The position numbers and the translations under genes are program-made. Shown piece after piece: positions 51,113-60,964 of a stretch of 64,000 nucleotides of DNA (position 1 is its first letter; each line of letters begins with the position of its first letter). Below the pieces are notes generated by a model. It was not told the origin of the DNA. It searched no databases and saw only the letters and a list, made by a program, of their open reading frames with translations. Origin of the DNA: Paraburkholderia kururiensis JCM 10599 = LMG 19447 (GTDB lineage: Bacteria > Pseudomonadota > Gammaproteobacteria > Burkholderiales > Burkholderiaceae); contig NZ_RJZE01000026.1 of assembly GCF_003986935.1 (NCBI RefSeq), positions 1 to 64,000 of the forward strand. Reading direction: 5' to 3'.

Positions 51113-52672
51113 ATGACACTACCCCTGCACACCGCCCCCGAAACGCCGCACGTGACCCGCCAACGGTCAGGCGCGCTGTCGCGCCGGGCCGCGGCATCGG
51201 CCGTGGCCGGCCCGCTTGCCACCTCATTTGCTACGACGGTAGCCGCCGCGCTAACCGTCGCACTCGCGGCCTGCTCGCTCGCACCGCACTACGAACGTCC
51301 CGCCGCGCCGGTGCCCGCAGCCTGGCCCGCCGACACGTCGGCCCCGGCTGCGTCGTCCCCGGGCGGCTCGTCGGTGAATCAGATCAGCTGGCGCGACTAC
51401 TTTCCCGACCCGCAGCTGCAGGCCTTGATCGACGAGGCGCTCGCGCACAACCGCGACCTGCGCGTGGCCGTGCAGCGCGTGGAGGAAGCCCGCGCGAGCT
51501 ACGGCATCCAGCGCGCGGACCAGTTGCCGACCGTCAACGCCGGCGCGACCTATGGCCGCTTTCGCGCGCCCACGGGCTTTCTCGCGGGCATGGGCGGCAG
51601 TTCGTCGATAACGGGCAGCTTCTACAGCCTGAGCGTCATGGAAAGCAGCTGGGAGCTGGACCTCTGGGGCCGCGTGCGCAATCTCAAAGACGCAGCGCTG
51701 GAAAACTTCCTCGCGAGCGACGCCTCGCGCCGCGCCGTCACCGTGAGCCTGATTGCCCAGGTGGCCGACGCCTACCTCGCCCTGCGCGAATACGACGAAC
51801 GCATCACGCTGGCGCGCGAAACCATGACGAGCCGCCAGGAGTCGCTGCGCATTGTCCGCCGCCGCTTCGAAACCGGCGCCGTGGCGCGGCTCGATCTCAC
51901 GCAGGCGGAAATTCTGCTGCAACAGGCCGAAACGCTCGACGCCCAGCTCGAACAGGCACGCGCTACCGAGGCCCACGCGCTCGACCTGCTGCTTGGCGCG
52001 CCCGCGCAGTTGTCGCCGGCCACCGCGCCGTTGAACGACGCCAGCGTGCGGCCCGACCTCGGCGCGGGGCTGCCGTCCGATCTGCTCGAAAACCGGCCCG
52101 ACATCGCCGCCGCCGAACATCAGCTGCGCGCGGCCAACGCGAACATCGGCGCGGCACGCGCGGCGTTCTTTCCGCGCATCACACTCACGAGTTCCTACGG
52201 CACCACGAGCACCGGCCTGCACGACCTGTTCAGCTCGGCCAACGGCGCGTGGCTGTTCCTGCCGAATCTCTCGGTGCCCATCTTCGATGCGGGCCGCAAC
52301 CGCAGCAACCTCGCGCTCGCGAAGGCGCGCGAGCAGGAGGCGGTAGCGCAATACGAGAAGAGCATCCAGGCCGCGTTTCGCGACGTGGCCGACGCGCTTT
52401 CCGCACGCGACTGGCTCGAGCAGCAAACCCGCATTGCGCGCGCCACGCTCGCCTCGCAGAGCGAGCGGGCGCGGCTCGTGAAGCTGCGTTACGACACGGG
52501 CGCTACGCCCTTCCTCGAAGTGCTCGACGCGCAGCGCGACCTGCTCGCCGCGCAGCAGCAGCTCGTGCAGACGCGCCGCGCGCTGCTGGCGAGCCGCGTC
52601 GCCTTGTTCGCGGCGCTGGGCGGCGGCGTGCCGGCCGGCGCAGATTCCAATCAAGAGGGTTCCACGCCATGA
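51113..52672 (+). CDS. Outer-membrane efflux lipoprotein, NodT/OprM family
   Basis: The 519-residue protein has a lipobox ALAACSLAP (Cys54) after a long N-terminal region with a hydrophobic core and the OMF repeat structure: WRDYFPDPQLQALIDEALAH, RDLRVAVQRVEEARASYGIQ and ENRPDIAAAEHQLRAANANI. It forms a trimeric channel with an alpha-helical barrel. The N-terminal 40 residues before the signal core are unusually long. It is the first gene of a four-gene efflux operon and overlaps the next gene by ATGA. Confidence 0.9.
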   Translation: MTLPLHTAPETPHVTRQRSGALSRRAAASAVAGPLATSFATTVAAALTVALAACSLAPHYERPAAPVPAAWPADTSAPAASSPGGSSVNQISWRDYFPDPQLQALIDEALAHNRDLRVAVQRVEEARASYGIQRADQLPTVNAGATYGRFRAPTGFLAGMGGSSSITGSFYSLSVMESSWELDLWGRVRNLKDAALENFLASDASRRAVTVSLIAQVADAYLALREYDERITLARETMTSRQESLRIVRRRFETGAVARLDLTQAEILLQQAETLDAQLEQARATEAHALDLLLGAPAQLSPATAPLNDASVRPDLGAGLPSDLLENRPDIAAAEHQLRAANANIGAARAAFFPRITLTSSYGTTSTGLHDLFSSANGAWLFLPNLSVPIFDAGRNRSNLALAKAREQEAVAQYEKSIQAAFRDVADALSARDWLEQQTRIARATLASQSERARLVKLRYDTGATPFLEVLDAQRDLLAAQQQLVQTRRALLASRVALFAALGGGVPAGADSNQEGSTP

Positions 52673-53742
52673 AGCTTCAACCGAGGAAACTGCTGCCCGC
52701 CGCCGCACTCGTGCTGATCGCGGCCACGGCCGGCTATTACGCGTGGACGCGCCTACACGACGCCGGCCCCGGCGACGGCTTCGCGAGCGGCAACGGCCGC
52801 ATCGAAGCCACGCAGATCGACGTGGCCACCAAGCTGGCCGGTCGCGTGGAGAGCATCTTCGTGCAGGAGGGCGACTTCGTGAAAGCGGGCCAGCCGCTCG
52901 CGAAGATGGACGTGAACGTGCTCGACGCCCAGCTCGACGAGGCGCAGGCGAAGCAGCGCGGCGCGGTGAACAGCGCGGCGAGCGTCGAGCAACTGATCGC
53001 ACAACGCGAAAGCGACGTGGCGGCCGCCCAGGCCGTGGTCGCGCAGCGCGAAGCGGAACTCGATGCCGCGCAGCGCAAGCTGGCGCGCTCCGAAACGCTC
53101 TCGCGCGAAGGGGCATCGTCCATGCAGGAACTCGACGACGACCGCGCCCGCATGCGCAGCGCCGACGCCACGGTGCGTGCCGCGAAGGCGCAGGTGGCCG
53201 CCGCGAAGGCCGCCGTGGACGCCACGCGCGCACAACTGGTGGCAGCACACTCCGACGTGGCCGCCGCGCAAGCCACGGTGGCCCGCGTGAACGCCGACAT
53301 CGACGACAGCCAGCTCACGGCACCGCGCGACGGCCGCGTGCAGTACCGCGTCGCGGAGCCGGGCGAAGTGCTCGCGGCAGGCGGTACCGTGCTCAACATG
53401 GTGGACCTCTCCGACGTCTACATGACCTTCTTCCTGCCCGAAACCGTGGCGGGCAAGGTGGCGATGGGCGCCGAAGTGCGCCTGATTCTGGACGCCGCGC
53501 CGGGCTGGGTCATACCCGCCACCGTGACGTTCGTCGCGAGCACGGCGCAGTTCACGCCGAAAACCGTGGAAACCACGAGTGAGCGCGAAAAGCTGATGTT
53601 CCGCGTGAAGGCGCAGATCAGCCGCACGCTGCTGCTCAAGCATCTCGAACTCGTGAAGACCGGCGTGCCCGGCGTGGCGTGGGTCAAGATCGACCAGAAG
53701 GCCGCGTGGCCCGCGAAGCTTGCGGTCAACGTGCCGCAGTAA
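52669..53742 (+). CDS. HlyD-family membrane fusion protein of the efflux operon
   Basis: A 357-residue periplasmic adaptor. One N-terminal anchor (about 9-26) is followed by a barrel-sandwich half (IEATQIDVATKLAGRVESIF), a long coiled coil (about 75-205, Ala/Gln-rich), the second lipoyl half (LTAPRDGRVQYRVAEPGEVL) and a beta-barrel. This is the YhiI/YbhG type that joins ABC exporters to the outer-membrane channel. It starts in the ATGA overlap with the preceding gene and ends 9 bp before the ATPase gene. Confidence 0.92.
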   Translation: MKLQPRKLLPAAALVLIAATAGYYAWTRLHDAGPGDGFASGNGRIEATQIDVATKLAGRVESIFVQEGDFVKAGQPLAKMDVNVLDAQLDEAQAKQRGAVNSAASVEQLIAQRESDVAAAQAVVAQREAELDAAQRKLARSETLSREGASSMQELDDDRARMRSADATVRAAKAQVAAAKAAVDATRAQLVAAHSDVAAAQATVARVNADIDDSQLTAPRDGRVQYRVAEPGEVLAAGGTVLNMVDLSDVYMTFFLPETVAGKVAMGAEVRLILDAAPGWVIPATVTFVASTAQFTPKTVETTSEREKLMFRVKAQISRTLLLKHLELVKTGVPGVAWVKIDQKAAWPAKLAVNVPQ

Positions 53743-53751
53743 GGCCGCCTC

Positions 53752-56538
53752 ATGAGCGTTCTCTCGCCCACACCCGTTGGCGCCGCGCAAGCGGCTTGCG
53801 TCGCGAGCCTCACCGACGTCTCGCTCACCTACGGCGACGTGCGGGCGCTTGACGCGGTCAGCGTGGAGATTCCCGCGGGCTGCATGGTCGGGCTGATCGG
53901 GCCGGACGGCGTGGGCAAGTCGAGCCTGCTCGCGCTGATCGCGGGCGCGCATGCCATCCAGACCGGACACGTGACCGTGCTGGGCGGCGATATGGCCGAC
54001 GTGCACCACCGGCGCACCAGTTGCCCGCGCATCGCCTACATGCCGCAGGGGCTGGGCAAGAACCTGTACCCCACGCTTTCCGTATTCGAGAACGCGGACT
54101 TCTTCGGCCGGCTGTTCGGCCACCGGCGTGCGGACCGCGAGCGGCGCATTCGCGACCTTCTGCAAAGCACCGGCCTCGCGCCGTTTGCCGACCGTCCCGC
54201 GGGCAAGCTCTCGGGCGGCATGAAGCAGAAGCTGAGCCTGTGCTGCGCGCTGATCCACGACCCCGATCTGCTCATTCTCGACGAGCCCACCACCGGCGTG
54301 GACCCGCTCTCGCGCCGCCAGTTCTGGGACCTGATCGACGAAATTCGCCGCGCGCGGCCCGGCATGAGCGTGATGGTGGCCACCGCCTACATGGAAGAAG
54401 CCGCGCGCTTCGACTGGCTGATGGCCATGGATGCCGGCCGCGTGCTGGCCACGGGCAGCCCGGCCGCGCTGCTGGAGCGCACGGGCACCGCGACGCTCGA
54501 CGCCGCCTTCATCGCGCTGTTGCCCGAAGAGAAGCGCCGGGGCCATCACGCCATTCAGATCCCGCCGCGCGATCCGTCGAAAGAGGCCGACATTGCGATC
54601 GAAGCCGACGACCTCACCATGCGCTTCGGCAACTTCGTGGCCGTGGACCACGTGAGCTTTCGCATTGCGCGCGGCGAGATCTTCGGCTTTCTGGGCTCGA
54701 ACGGTTGCGGCAAGACCACTACGATGAAGATGCTCACGGGCCTGCTCGCGCAGAGCGAAGGCCACGCCACGCTGTTCGGCCGCACCGTGGATGCCAATGA
54801 CATCGACGTGCGCCGGCGCGTGGGCTACATGTCGCAATCGTTCTCGCTCTATACCGAACTCACGGTCAGACAGAACCTGGACCTTCACGCGCGCCTTTTC
54901 CGGCTGCCGCGCGAGGCCATTGCAGCGCGCATCGAAGAAGTGGTGCAGCGTTTCGATCTGGCGAGCGTGCTGGACGAACTGCCCGACGCGCTGCCGCTCG
55001 GCATCCGCCAGCGGCTTTCGCTCGGCGTCGCGATGATCCATTCGCCCGAGATGCTGATTCTCGACGAGCCCACGTCGGGCGTCGACCCCGTGGCGCGCGA
55101 CGCGCTGTGGCAGATCCTGATCGACCTCGCGCGCAAGGACAACGTGACGATCTTCATCTCCACGCACTTCATGAACGAGGCGGAGCGCTGCGACCGCATC
55201 TCGCTCATGCATGCGGGCAAGGTGCTGGTGAGCGACGCGCCCGCGAACATCGTGGCGAGCCGTAACGCACCGACACTGGAAGAAGCGTTCATCCGCTATC
55301 TGCAGGACGCCATGGGCAACGAGCCGCCACCCGCGCCGCTGCCGCCGCCCGAACCCGAAGCGCAGTTGCCGCGCGGACTCGAACGCATTGCGGCGTCCCG
55401 CCCCGACAGCACGTTCGACATTCGCCGCATGGCGAGCTTCGCGCGGCGCGAGACGCTCGAACTGCTGCGCGATCCCATTCGGCTCACGACCGCGCTGCTG
55501 GGCAGCGTCATCCTCATGTTCGTGATGGCCTACGGCGTGAATCTCGACGTCGACAATCTTTCGTTCGCGGTGCTGGACCGCGACCAGACGGTGGGGAGCC
55601 AGAACTACGTGCTCAACATCGAAGGCTCGCGCTACTTCGTGGAGAAGCCGCCCATCAAGGACTACGCCGACATGGACCGCCGCATGCGCAGCGGCGACGT
55701 CAGCCTCGCCATCGAGATTCCGCCCAACTTCGCGCGCGACGCCGAGCGCGGCCGCCCCGTGCAGATCGCCGCGTGGATAGACGGCGCCATGGCGCAGCGT
55801 GCCGAAACCATTCGCGGCTACGTGCAAAGCCTGCACTCGGAATGGCTCGAGGCGCAGATGCGCGAGCGGCTCGGCAAGCAGGCCATGCCAGGGCAATACC
55901 AGCTGGAAATCCGCTACCGCTACAACCCGGGCGTGGAAAGCCTCGTGGCCATGGCGCCCGCGATGATTCCGCTGCTGCTCATGCTGATTCCAGCGATGCT
56001 CGCGGCCTTGAGCGTGGTGCGCGAAAAGGAACTGGGCTCCATCGTCAACTTCTACGTAACGCCCGCCACCTCGCTCGAATTTCTGCTCGGCAAGCAGGCG
56101 CCCTACGTCGCGCTCGCGATGATCAGCGCCATGCTCTTGTGGTTCGTCACGCTCACGGTGTTCCAGGTGCCGTTCAAGGGCAGCCTGCTCATGTTCATGC
56201 TGGGGTCGCTGCTCTACGTGACGGCCTCCACGGGCATCGGCATCTTCATCTCGTCGTTCATCAGCAGCCAGGTGGCAGCCGTGTTCGGCACGACGATTCT
56301 GACGCTCGTGCCCGCCGTGAACTTCTGCGGCATCATCAACCCGGTCTCGGCCATGCAGGGCTCCGCCGCGCTGGTGGGCACCGTGTTCCCCACCACGTAT
56401 TTCGTGACGATTGCGCGTGGCACGTTTTCCAAGGGGCTCGGCATCGAAGTGCTGGGCGGCTCGCTCGTGCCCATCGCGATTGCGGTCGTGGTGGTGCTCA
56501 CCGCCAGCGCGCTGCTGCTGAAAAAACAGGCCCGCTGA
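53752..56538 (+). CDS. ABC transporter, two ATPase domains fused to an ABC-2 permease (RbbA/YhiH-like)
   Basis: The 928-residue protein holds two nucleotide-binding domains and a membrane part. Domain 1 has Walker A GPDGVGKSSLL (about 50-60), signature LSGGMKQKLSLCCAL and Walker B LLILDEPTTGVDP. Domain 2 has Walker A GSNGCGKTTTMKM (about 315-327), a degenerate signature LPLGIRQRLSLG and Walker B MLILDEPTSGVDP. From about 563 on comes an ABC-2 type membrane domain: one helix, a large periplasmic loop and five C-terminal helices. This is the architecture of RbbA/YhiH. It likely exports drugs or lipids together with the next permease. Confidence 0.92.
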   Translation: MSVLSPTPVGAAQAACVASLTDVSLTYGDVRALDAVSVEIPAGCMVGLIGPDGVGKSSLLALIAGAHAIQTGHVTVLGGDMADVHHRRTSCPRIAYMPQGLGKNLYPTLSVFENADFFGRLFGHRRADRERRIRDLLQSTGLAPFADRPAGKLSGGMKQKLSLCCALIHDPDLLILDEPTTGVDPLSRRQFWDLIDEIRRARPGMSVMVATAYMEEAARFDWLMAMDAGRVLATGSPAALLERTGTATLDAAFIALLPEEKRRGHHAIQIPPRDPSKEADIAIEADDLTMRFGNFVAVDHVSFRIARGEIFGFLGSNGCGKTTTMKMLTGLLAQSEGHATLFGRTVDANDIDVRRRVGYMSQSFSLYTELTVRQNLDLHARLFRLPREAIAARIEEVVQRFDLASVLDELPDALPLGIRQRLSLGVAMIHSPEMLILDEPTSGVDPVARDALWQILIDLARKDNVTIFISTHFMNEAERCDRISLMHAGKVLVSDAPANIVASRNAPTLEEAFIRYLQDAMGNEPPPAPLPPPEPEAQLPRGLERIAASRPDSTFDIRRMASFARRETLELLRDPIRLTTALLGSVILMFVMAYGVNLDVDNLSFAVLDRDQTVGSQNYVLNIEGSRYFVEKPPIKDYADMDRRMRSGDVSLAIEIPPNFARDAERGRPVQIAAWIDGAMAQRAETIRGYVQSLHSEWLEAQMRERLGKQAMPGQYQLEIRYRYNPGVESLVAMAPAMIPLLLMLIPAMLAALSVVREKELGSIVNFYVTPATSLEFLLGKQAPYVALAMISAMLLWFVTLTVFQVPFKGSLLMFMLGSLLYVTASTGIGIFISSFISSQVAAVFGTTILTLVPAVNFCGIINPVSAMQGSAALVGTVFPTTYFVTIARGTFSKGLGIEVLGGSLVPIAIAVVVVLTASALLLKKQAR

Positions 56539-56539
56539 C

Positions 56540-57652
56540 ATGCGCCTCGCCAACATCCTGCAACTCGGCATCAAGGAACTGCGCGGCCTCGCACGCGACC
56601 CCGTGCTGGTCGTGCTGATCATCTACTCGTTCACGCTCTCGGTCTATGCGGAGGCCACCGCGATTCCCGACGTGCTGAACAACGCGGCCATCGGCATCGT
56701 GGACGAAGACCAGTCGCCGCTTTCGGAGCGCATCGGCGGCGCGTTCTACCCGCCCTACTTCACGCCGCCCTCGATGATCACGCCGCCGGAGATGGACCGC
56801 CGCATGGACATCGGCGCGGACACCTTCGCGCTGGACATTCCGCCCAACTTCCAGCGCGACCTGCTGGCGGGCCGCTCGCCCACCATCCAGCTCAACGTGG
56901 ACGCCACGCGCATGACGCAGGCGTTCAGCGGCAGCGGCTACGTGCAGAACATCGTGCACGGCGAGATTACGGAGTTCATGCAGCGGTATCGGTCCGCGGC
57001 GCCGCCGCCTGTCGATCTGAACGTGCGCGTGCGGTTCAATCCGAACCTCACGCACCTGTGGTTCGGGTCAGTGACGAGCATCATCGACGCCATCACCATG
57101 CTCGCCGTGATTCTCACCGGCGCCGCGCTGATCCGCGAGCGCGAGCACGGCACCATCGAGCATCTGCTCGTCATGCCCGTTACGCCCATCGAAATCATGT
57201 TGAGCAAGATCGCCGCGATGGGGCTGGTGGTGCTCGTAGTGTCGAGCCTGTCGATGCTGTTCGTCGTGGAAGGCATCCTCAAGGTGCCCATCGAAGGATC
57301 ACGCTGGCTTTTCATGGCGGGCGCCGCGCTCGACCTCTTCGCCACCACGGCGATGGGCATTGCGCTCGCCACTGTGGTCGAATCGATGCCGCAGTTCGCG
57401 CTGCTCGTGATCCTGATTCTCGTGCCGCTTCAGGTGCTTTCGGGCAGCGTCACGCCGCGCGAGAGCATGCCGCAGATCATCCAGACCATCATGCTCGCGG
57501 CACCGAACACGCACTTCGTGATCCTCGCGCAGTCCATCCTCTTTCGCGGCGCGGGGTTCAGTGCCGTGTGGCCTCAGTTTCTCGCGCTCGCGGGCATCGG
57601 ACTGGCCATGTTTGCGCTGGCGTTGCGGCAGTTCCGCGGCTTTCTGAAGTAG
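56540..57652 (+). CDS. ABC-2 type permease, YhhJ-like
   Basis: A 370-residue permease with one N-terminal helix (about 25-42), a periplasmic loop of about 140 residues (DEDQSPLSERIGGAFYPPYF, IPPNFQRDLLAGRSPTIQLN) and five C-terminal helices, with EREHGTIEHLLVMPVTPIEI as the conserved cytoplasmic ABC-2 motif. It pairs with the membrane part of the fused ATPase gene, one base upstream. Together with the fusion protein and the outer-membrane channel this completes a tripartite exporter. The operon ends here, meeting a convergent AraC gene. Confidence 0.9.
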   Translation: MRLANILQLGIKELRGLARDPVLVVLIIYSFTLSVYAEATAIPDVLNNAAIGIVDEDQSPLSERIGGAFYPPYFTPPSMITPPEMDRRMDIGADTFALDIPPNFQRDLLAGRSPTIQLNVDATRMTQAFSGSGYVQNIVHGEITEFMQRYRSAAPPPVDLNVRVRFNPNLTHLWFGSVTSIIDAITMLAVILTGAALIREREHGTIEHLLVMPVTPIEIMLSKIAAMGLVVLVVSSLSMLFVVEGILKVPIEGSRWLFMAGAALDLFATTAMGIALATVVESMPQFALLVILILVPLQVLSGSVTPRESMPQIIQTIMLAAPNTHFVILAQSILFRGAGFSAVWPQFLALAGIGLAMFALALRQFRGFLK

Positions 57653-57678
57653 CGGGCAAAGCGCGGTTCTTGCGAACG

Positions 57679-57706
57679 CTCAAGCCGGGCTTCAGGCGGG
57701 CTTGAG
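57679..57706. terminator. Inverted repeat between convergent genes, possible bidirectional terminator
   Basis: CTCAAGCC (57679-57686) and GGCTTGAG (57699-57706) can form an 8-bp stem at the meeting point of the exporter operon and the AraC gene, overlapping the AraC 3' end. There is no T tract. Confidence 0.35.
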
Positions 57707-58600
57707 GGCCACGATGTCGCGCCTGGGCGGCGCGCCGAACATGCGCGAATATTCGCGGCTGAACTGCGAGGGGCTTTCGTAGCCCACGCGATACGCAGCC
57801 GCTTCCGCGTTGACCGCGCCGTTCACCATCAGATGGCGCGCTTCGAGCAGACGCAACTGCTTCTGGTACTGCAGCGGCGTCATGGACGTGAGCGCCTTGA
57901 ACTGCCGATGAAACGCCGACGGACTCATTTGCGCCACGGCCGCCAGGTCTTCGATGCGCAGCGTTTCCGAAAACTGGTTCCGCAGCACGTGGATCGCGTT
58001 CACCACCCTTTCCGCATGGCTGTTGGCGAGCACGACCTTCGCCACTTCGTTGCCGTGCGGCCCCACGAGCAGCCAATAGCAGATCTCGCGCACGATGAGC
58101 GGCGCGATGACGGGAATCGCCTTCGGGGTGTCGAGCAGGCGGACGAGGCGCAGTACGCAGTCGGCGAGCGGGCCGTCGAAGTCGGTCACGAACACGCCGT
58201 GGCCCACGTTGCCCTGCGACATGGCGGGCGCAGGCGGGGTGGGCGGGGTGTCCAGGCAGGCCAGCACATCGCGCATCACGGCCGGATCGAATTCGATGGC
58301 AAGGCCCAGGTAAGGCTCGGCGGGGCTCGCCTTCACCACGCGGCTCAACGCCGGCATTTCGACACTCACAACGAGTGCCTGCCCCGCGCCGTATTCGTAG
58401 TGCCGGCCGCCGAACGTGGTGCGCTTGGCGCCCTGCGCCACGACGCAAAGCGCCGGCTGGATGATGTGATGCGACGGGTGCCGCTCGTGGTCCGAGCGCA
58501 GCAGGATCAGGCCATCGACGGCCGTGGCGAACGGGCTCGCGTTGCCGGGCGGTTGAGCGTCGGTCTGGCGCTTGAGGAGTTCGGCGAGGGGTTGGGACAT
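57692..58600 (-). CDS. AraC-family regulator with AraC_N cupin domain
   Basis: The 302-residue protein has an AraC_N-type sensor (about 30-190; IIQPALCVVAQGAKRTTFGG and VSVEMPALSRVVKASPAEPY) and two C-terminal HTH motifs (about 205-300; EDLAAVAQMSPSAFHRQFKA, AAYRVGYESPSQFSREYSRM). It is divergent from the SDR gene, 184 bp apart, as in many Burkholderiales AraC-SDR pairs, and likely controls it. ATG at 58600; the longer frame has no support. Confidence 0.9.
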   Translation of the reverse strand: MSQPLAELLKRQTDAQPPGNASPFATAVDGLILLRSDHERHPSHHIIQPALCVVAQGAKRTTFGGRHYEYGAGQALVVSVEMPALSRVVKASPAEPYLGLAIEFDPAVMRDVLACLDTPPTPPAPAMSQGNVGHGVFVTDFDGPLADCVLRLVRLLDTPKAIPVIAPLIVREICYWLLVGPHGNEVAKVVLANSHAERVVNAIHVLRNQFSETLRIEDLAAVAQMSPSAFHRQFKALTSMTPLQYQKQLRLLEARHLMVNGAVNAEAAAYRVGYESPSQFSREYSRMFGAPPRRDIVALKPA

Positions 58601-58784
58601 GGCTGAAACCTCGGAGGGGGCCTTCCGGCAGGCATTGGGACGCATGTTACTGCGGAGCCGGGCGGCTCGCAGGCGCCTGATCGTCATCGGGCAGGATCAG
58701 GCAAGAACGCGGCGAGTTCCGGCATTCGGCTGGCGGCCGCTGCGTCCTATGCTGGCGCCTTTCCAGCCAGACGAGGAGTGCAGC

Positions 58785-59564
58785 ATGCCAGCAGGACAAT
58801 CGAATCCCGGCGCCACGAAAATCGCCATCGTCACGGGAGGCAGCCGCGGCATCGGGCGCAGCACCGTGCTCCAGCTTGCCCGCCGCGGCGTGCCCTCCAT
58901 CTTCACGTACCGCGCCAATCGGGCCGAAGCGGAGAAGGTCGTCGCGCTCGCGGCCGAGGCGGGTCAGCAGGCCATCGCGCTGCCGCTCGATACGGGCGAC
59001 GTCGCGAGCTTCGACGCGTTCGTGGGCCAGGTTCGCGCCGCGCTCAGCCAGTTGGGTGCGCAGCGCTTCGACTACCTCGTGAACAACGCGGGCACGTCGC
59101 ACCACGCGCCCTTCGCCGAAGTGACAGAGGACGCGCTGGACAGCCTCTACCACGTCCATTTCAAGGGCGTGTTCTTTCTCACGCAGAAGCTGCTGCCTCT
59201 CATCAACGACGGCGGGCGCATCGTGAATATCTCGTCCGGGCTTACGCGCGTCACCTACCCGGGCAGCGCGTCGTATGCGTCGATGAAAGGCGCCGTCGAA
59301 GTGCTCACGCGCTATCTCGCGAAAGAACTGGGCCCGCGTCGCATCGCCGTGAACGTGGTGGCGCCGGGCGCGGTCGCCACGGACTTCAGCGGCGGCATGG
59401 TGCGCGACAACCCAGAGGTCAACAAGTTTGTCTCCGACATGACGGCGCTGGGCCGCCCGGGCTTGCCCGACGACATCGGCCTTGCCATCGCGTCGCTGCT
59501 CTCGGAAGACCAGCGCTGGGTGAACGCGCAGCGCATCGAGGTATCGGGCGGCATGGCGCTCTAA
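58785..59564 (+). CDS. SDR-family oxidoreductase
   Basis: A 259-residue short-chain dehydrogenase with the cofactor motif VTGGSRGIGRS, NNAG, the catalytic Ser in NISSG, YASMK (Tyr and Lys) and PGAVATDFSGG. The tetrad is complete. Arg after the Gly motif and RANRAEAEK suggest NADP. Substrate unknown; the divergent AraC regulator points to a xenobiotic- or aldehyde-responsive role. GAGGAG lies upstream of the ATG. Confidence 0.92.
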   Translation: MPAGQSNPGATKIAIVTGGSRGIGRSTVLQLARRGVPSIFTYRANRAEAEKVVALAAEAGQQAIALPLDTGDVASFDAFVGQVRAALSQLGAQRFDYLVNNAGTSHHAPFAEVTEDALDSLYHVHFKGVFFLTQKLLPLINDGGRIVNISSGLTRVTYPGSASYASMKGAVEVLTRYLAKELGPRRIAVNVVAPGAVATDFSGGMVRDNPEVNKFVSDMTALGRPGLPDDIGLAIASLLSEDQRWVNAQRIEVSGGMAL

Positions 59565-59639
59565 AGCACTGCCGGGCATTCCCCGGAGGGCGCCACGCTT
59601 CGTGTATAAAGGGGCAACCCTGAACACGCGGAGACTGCC

Positions 59640-60905
59640 GTGGCGACCACCCCACCTTCCCACACGCCGCCCACCGAAGAAGGCCCGGGCACCGATGCAC
59701 CGCGCCGCACACGGCGCTGGGCCATCGGCGGCGGCATCGCGCTGTTGATCGTCGTGCTGCTCGCGCTCTGGCGTCCCTGGCACGGCAAGGCGGACCTGCG
59801 CGCGTTGAACGAGCTGGGGTTCTTCACGGGCGGATGCAGCGAGAACGGCGGCCCGGCCAGTTCGCCCGACGGCGAATGCCTCTCGCTGCGCGCGAAGCCG
59901 GGTCTGTCGGCAGCTCAGGTGGCCGCCGCGCTGCCGCAGCTTGCGAAGATCGATAGCAAGCTGGACCTGAGCCTTGCGAATACCGGGCTCGACAGCGTGG
60001 ACGGGCTCACCGCGCTGCCGAACCTCGAAGCGCTCGACCTCTCCGGCACCGCTGTCTGGAACCTCGATCCGCTCAAGGACATGCGCTCGCTCAAGCGGCT
60101 CGTGCTCCACCGCACGAACGTCGAGAACATCGATGCGCTCAAGGCGCTGACCGGCCTGCAATCGCTGAATCTCTGGGACACGCGCGTGGCGAACCTCGGC
60201 GCGCTGAAAAACCTGACCGACCTGCGGCAACTCGACCTGCGCGACACCCAGGTGCGCGACCTCGACGCGCTGGCGAGCCTCACCCAACTCGATACGCTCA
60301 AGCTGGGCGGCGCGCGCAACGTCCGCAACATCGAACCGCTCGCCGGACTCACCGCGCTCAAGACCCTCGACCTCAACGAAACGCAGGTGGAAAGCATTCG
60401 CGCGTTGAAGAAGCTGCACGACCTCCAGGCGCTTTATCTCGCGAACACGCCGGTACGCGACATCGACGCGGTGAGCGGCATGCCCGCGCTGAAAACGCTG
60501 GTGCTGGACGGTTCGAAGGTGGACAACATCGACGCGGTGCATGACCTCGCGCAGCTCGACACGTTCGTGCTGGCGCGCACGCCGGTCACGAAGATCGACG
60601 CGCTCGCGGGGCTCACGAGCCTGCAGCGGCTCAACCTGGCCGACACCGAAGTGGAGAACATCGACGCGCTGAAAGGCCTCACGGGCCTGCAGGACCTGAA
60701 CCTCTTTCGCACCGAGGTGCGCAACGTGGATGCGCTGAAGAACCTGCACGGCCTGCAGGAGCTTTATCTGGCCAATACGCCGGTGGAGGACGTGGATGCG
60801 CTCAAGGGTTTGACGAACCTGCGCGAACTCGTGCTGTACGGCACGAAGGCGACCAACGTCGACGCGCTGAAGGCAGCGTTGCCGAACACGCGCGTGGTGT
60901 GGTGA
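59640..60905 (+). CDS. Leucine-rich repeat protein with N-terminal membrane anchor
   Basis: A 421-residue protein: a short cytoplasmic N-terminus, a membrane helix (about 27-44), a small region with two Cys (CSENGG, GECLSL), and then 14 consecutive repeats of 22-23 residues (about 105-421). The repeat consensus is L..L.L..T.V.n.dAL..L, the internalin (SDS22) class. The number of repeats is large for this genome region and the units are very similar. The GTG start has GGAGA upstream. The protein would face the periplasm. Repeats of this type bind proteins; the partner is unknown. Confidence 0.85.
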   Translation: MATTPPSHTPPTEEGPGTDAPRRTRRWAIGGGIALLIVVLLALWRPWHGKADLRALNELGFFTGGCSENGGPASSPDGECLSLRAKPGLSAAQVAAALPQLAKIDSKLDLSLANTGLDSVDGLTALPNLEALDLSGTAVWNLDPLKDMRSLKRLVLHRTNVENIDALKALTGLQSLNLWDTRVANLGALKNLTDLRQLDLRDTQVRDLDALASLTQLDTLKLGGARNVRNIEPLAGLTALKTLDLNETQVESIRALKKLHDLQALYLANTPVRDIDAVSGMPALKTLVLDGSKVDNIDAVHDLAQLDTFVLARTPVTKIDALAGLTSLQRLNLADTEVENIDALKGLTGLQDLNLFRTEVRNVDALKNLHGLQELYLANTPVEDVDALKGLTNLRELVLYGTKATNVDALKAALPNTRVVW

Positions 60906-60964
60906 CGGTTGGCACGGAATACCGGCGCGACCGCATCTCAACACAGACAACAGAGGAAATCAGC

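Noticed and set aside
52753..56622. 1289-codon open frame on the minus strand
   Set aside because: Antisense of the efflux adaptor and fused ABC genes; composition is shadow-like.
58647..60950. 767-codon minus-strand frame with apparent repeats
   Set aside because: It is the complement of the SDR and leucine-rich repeat genes; its repeats only mirror the LRR units.
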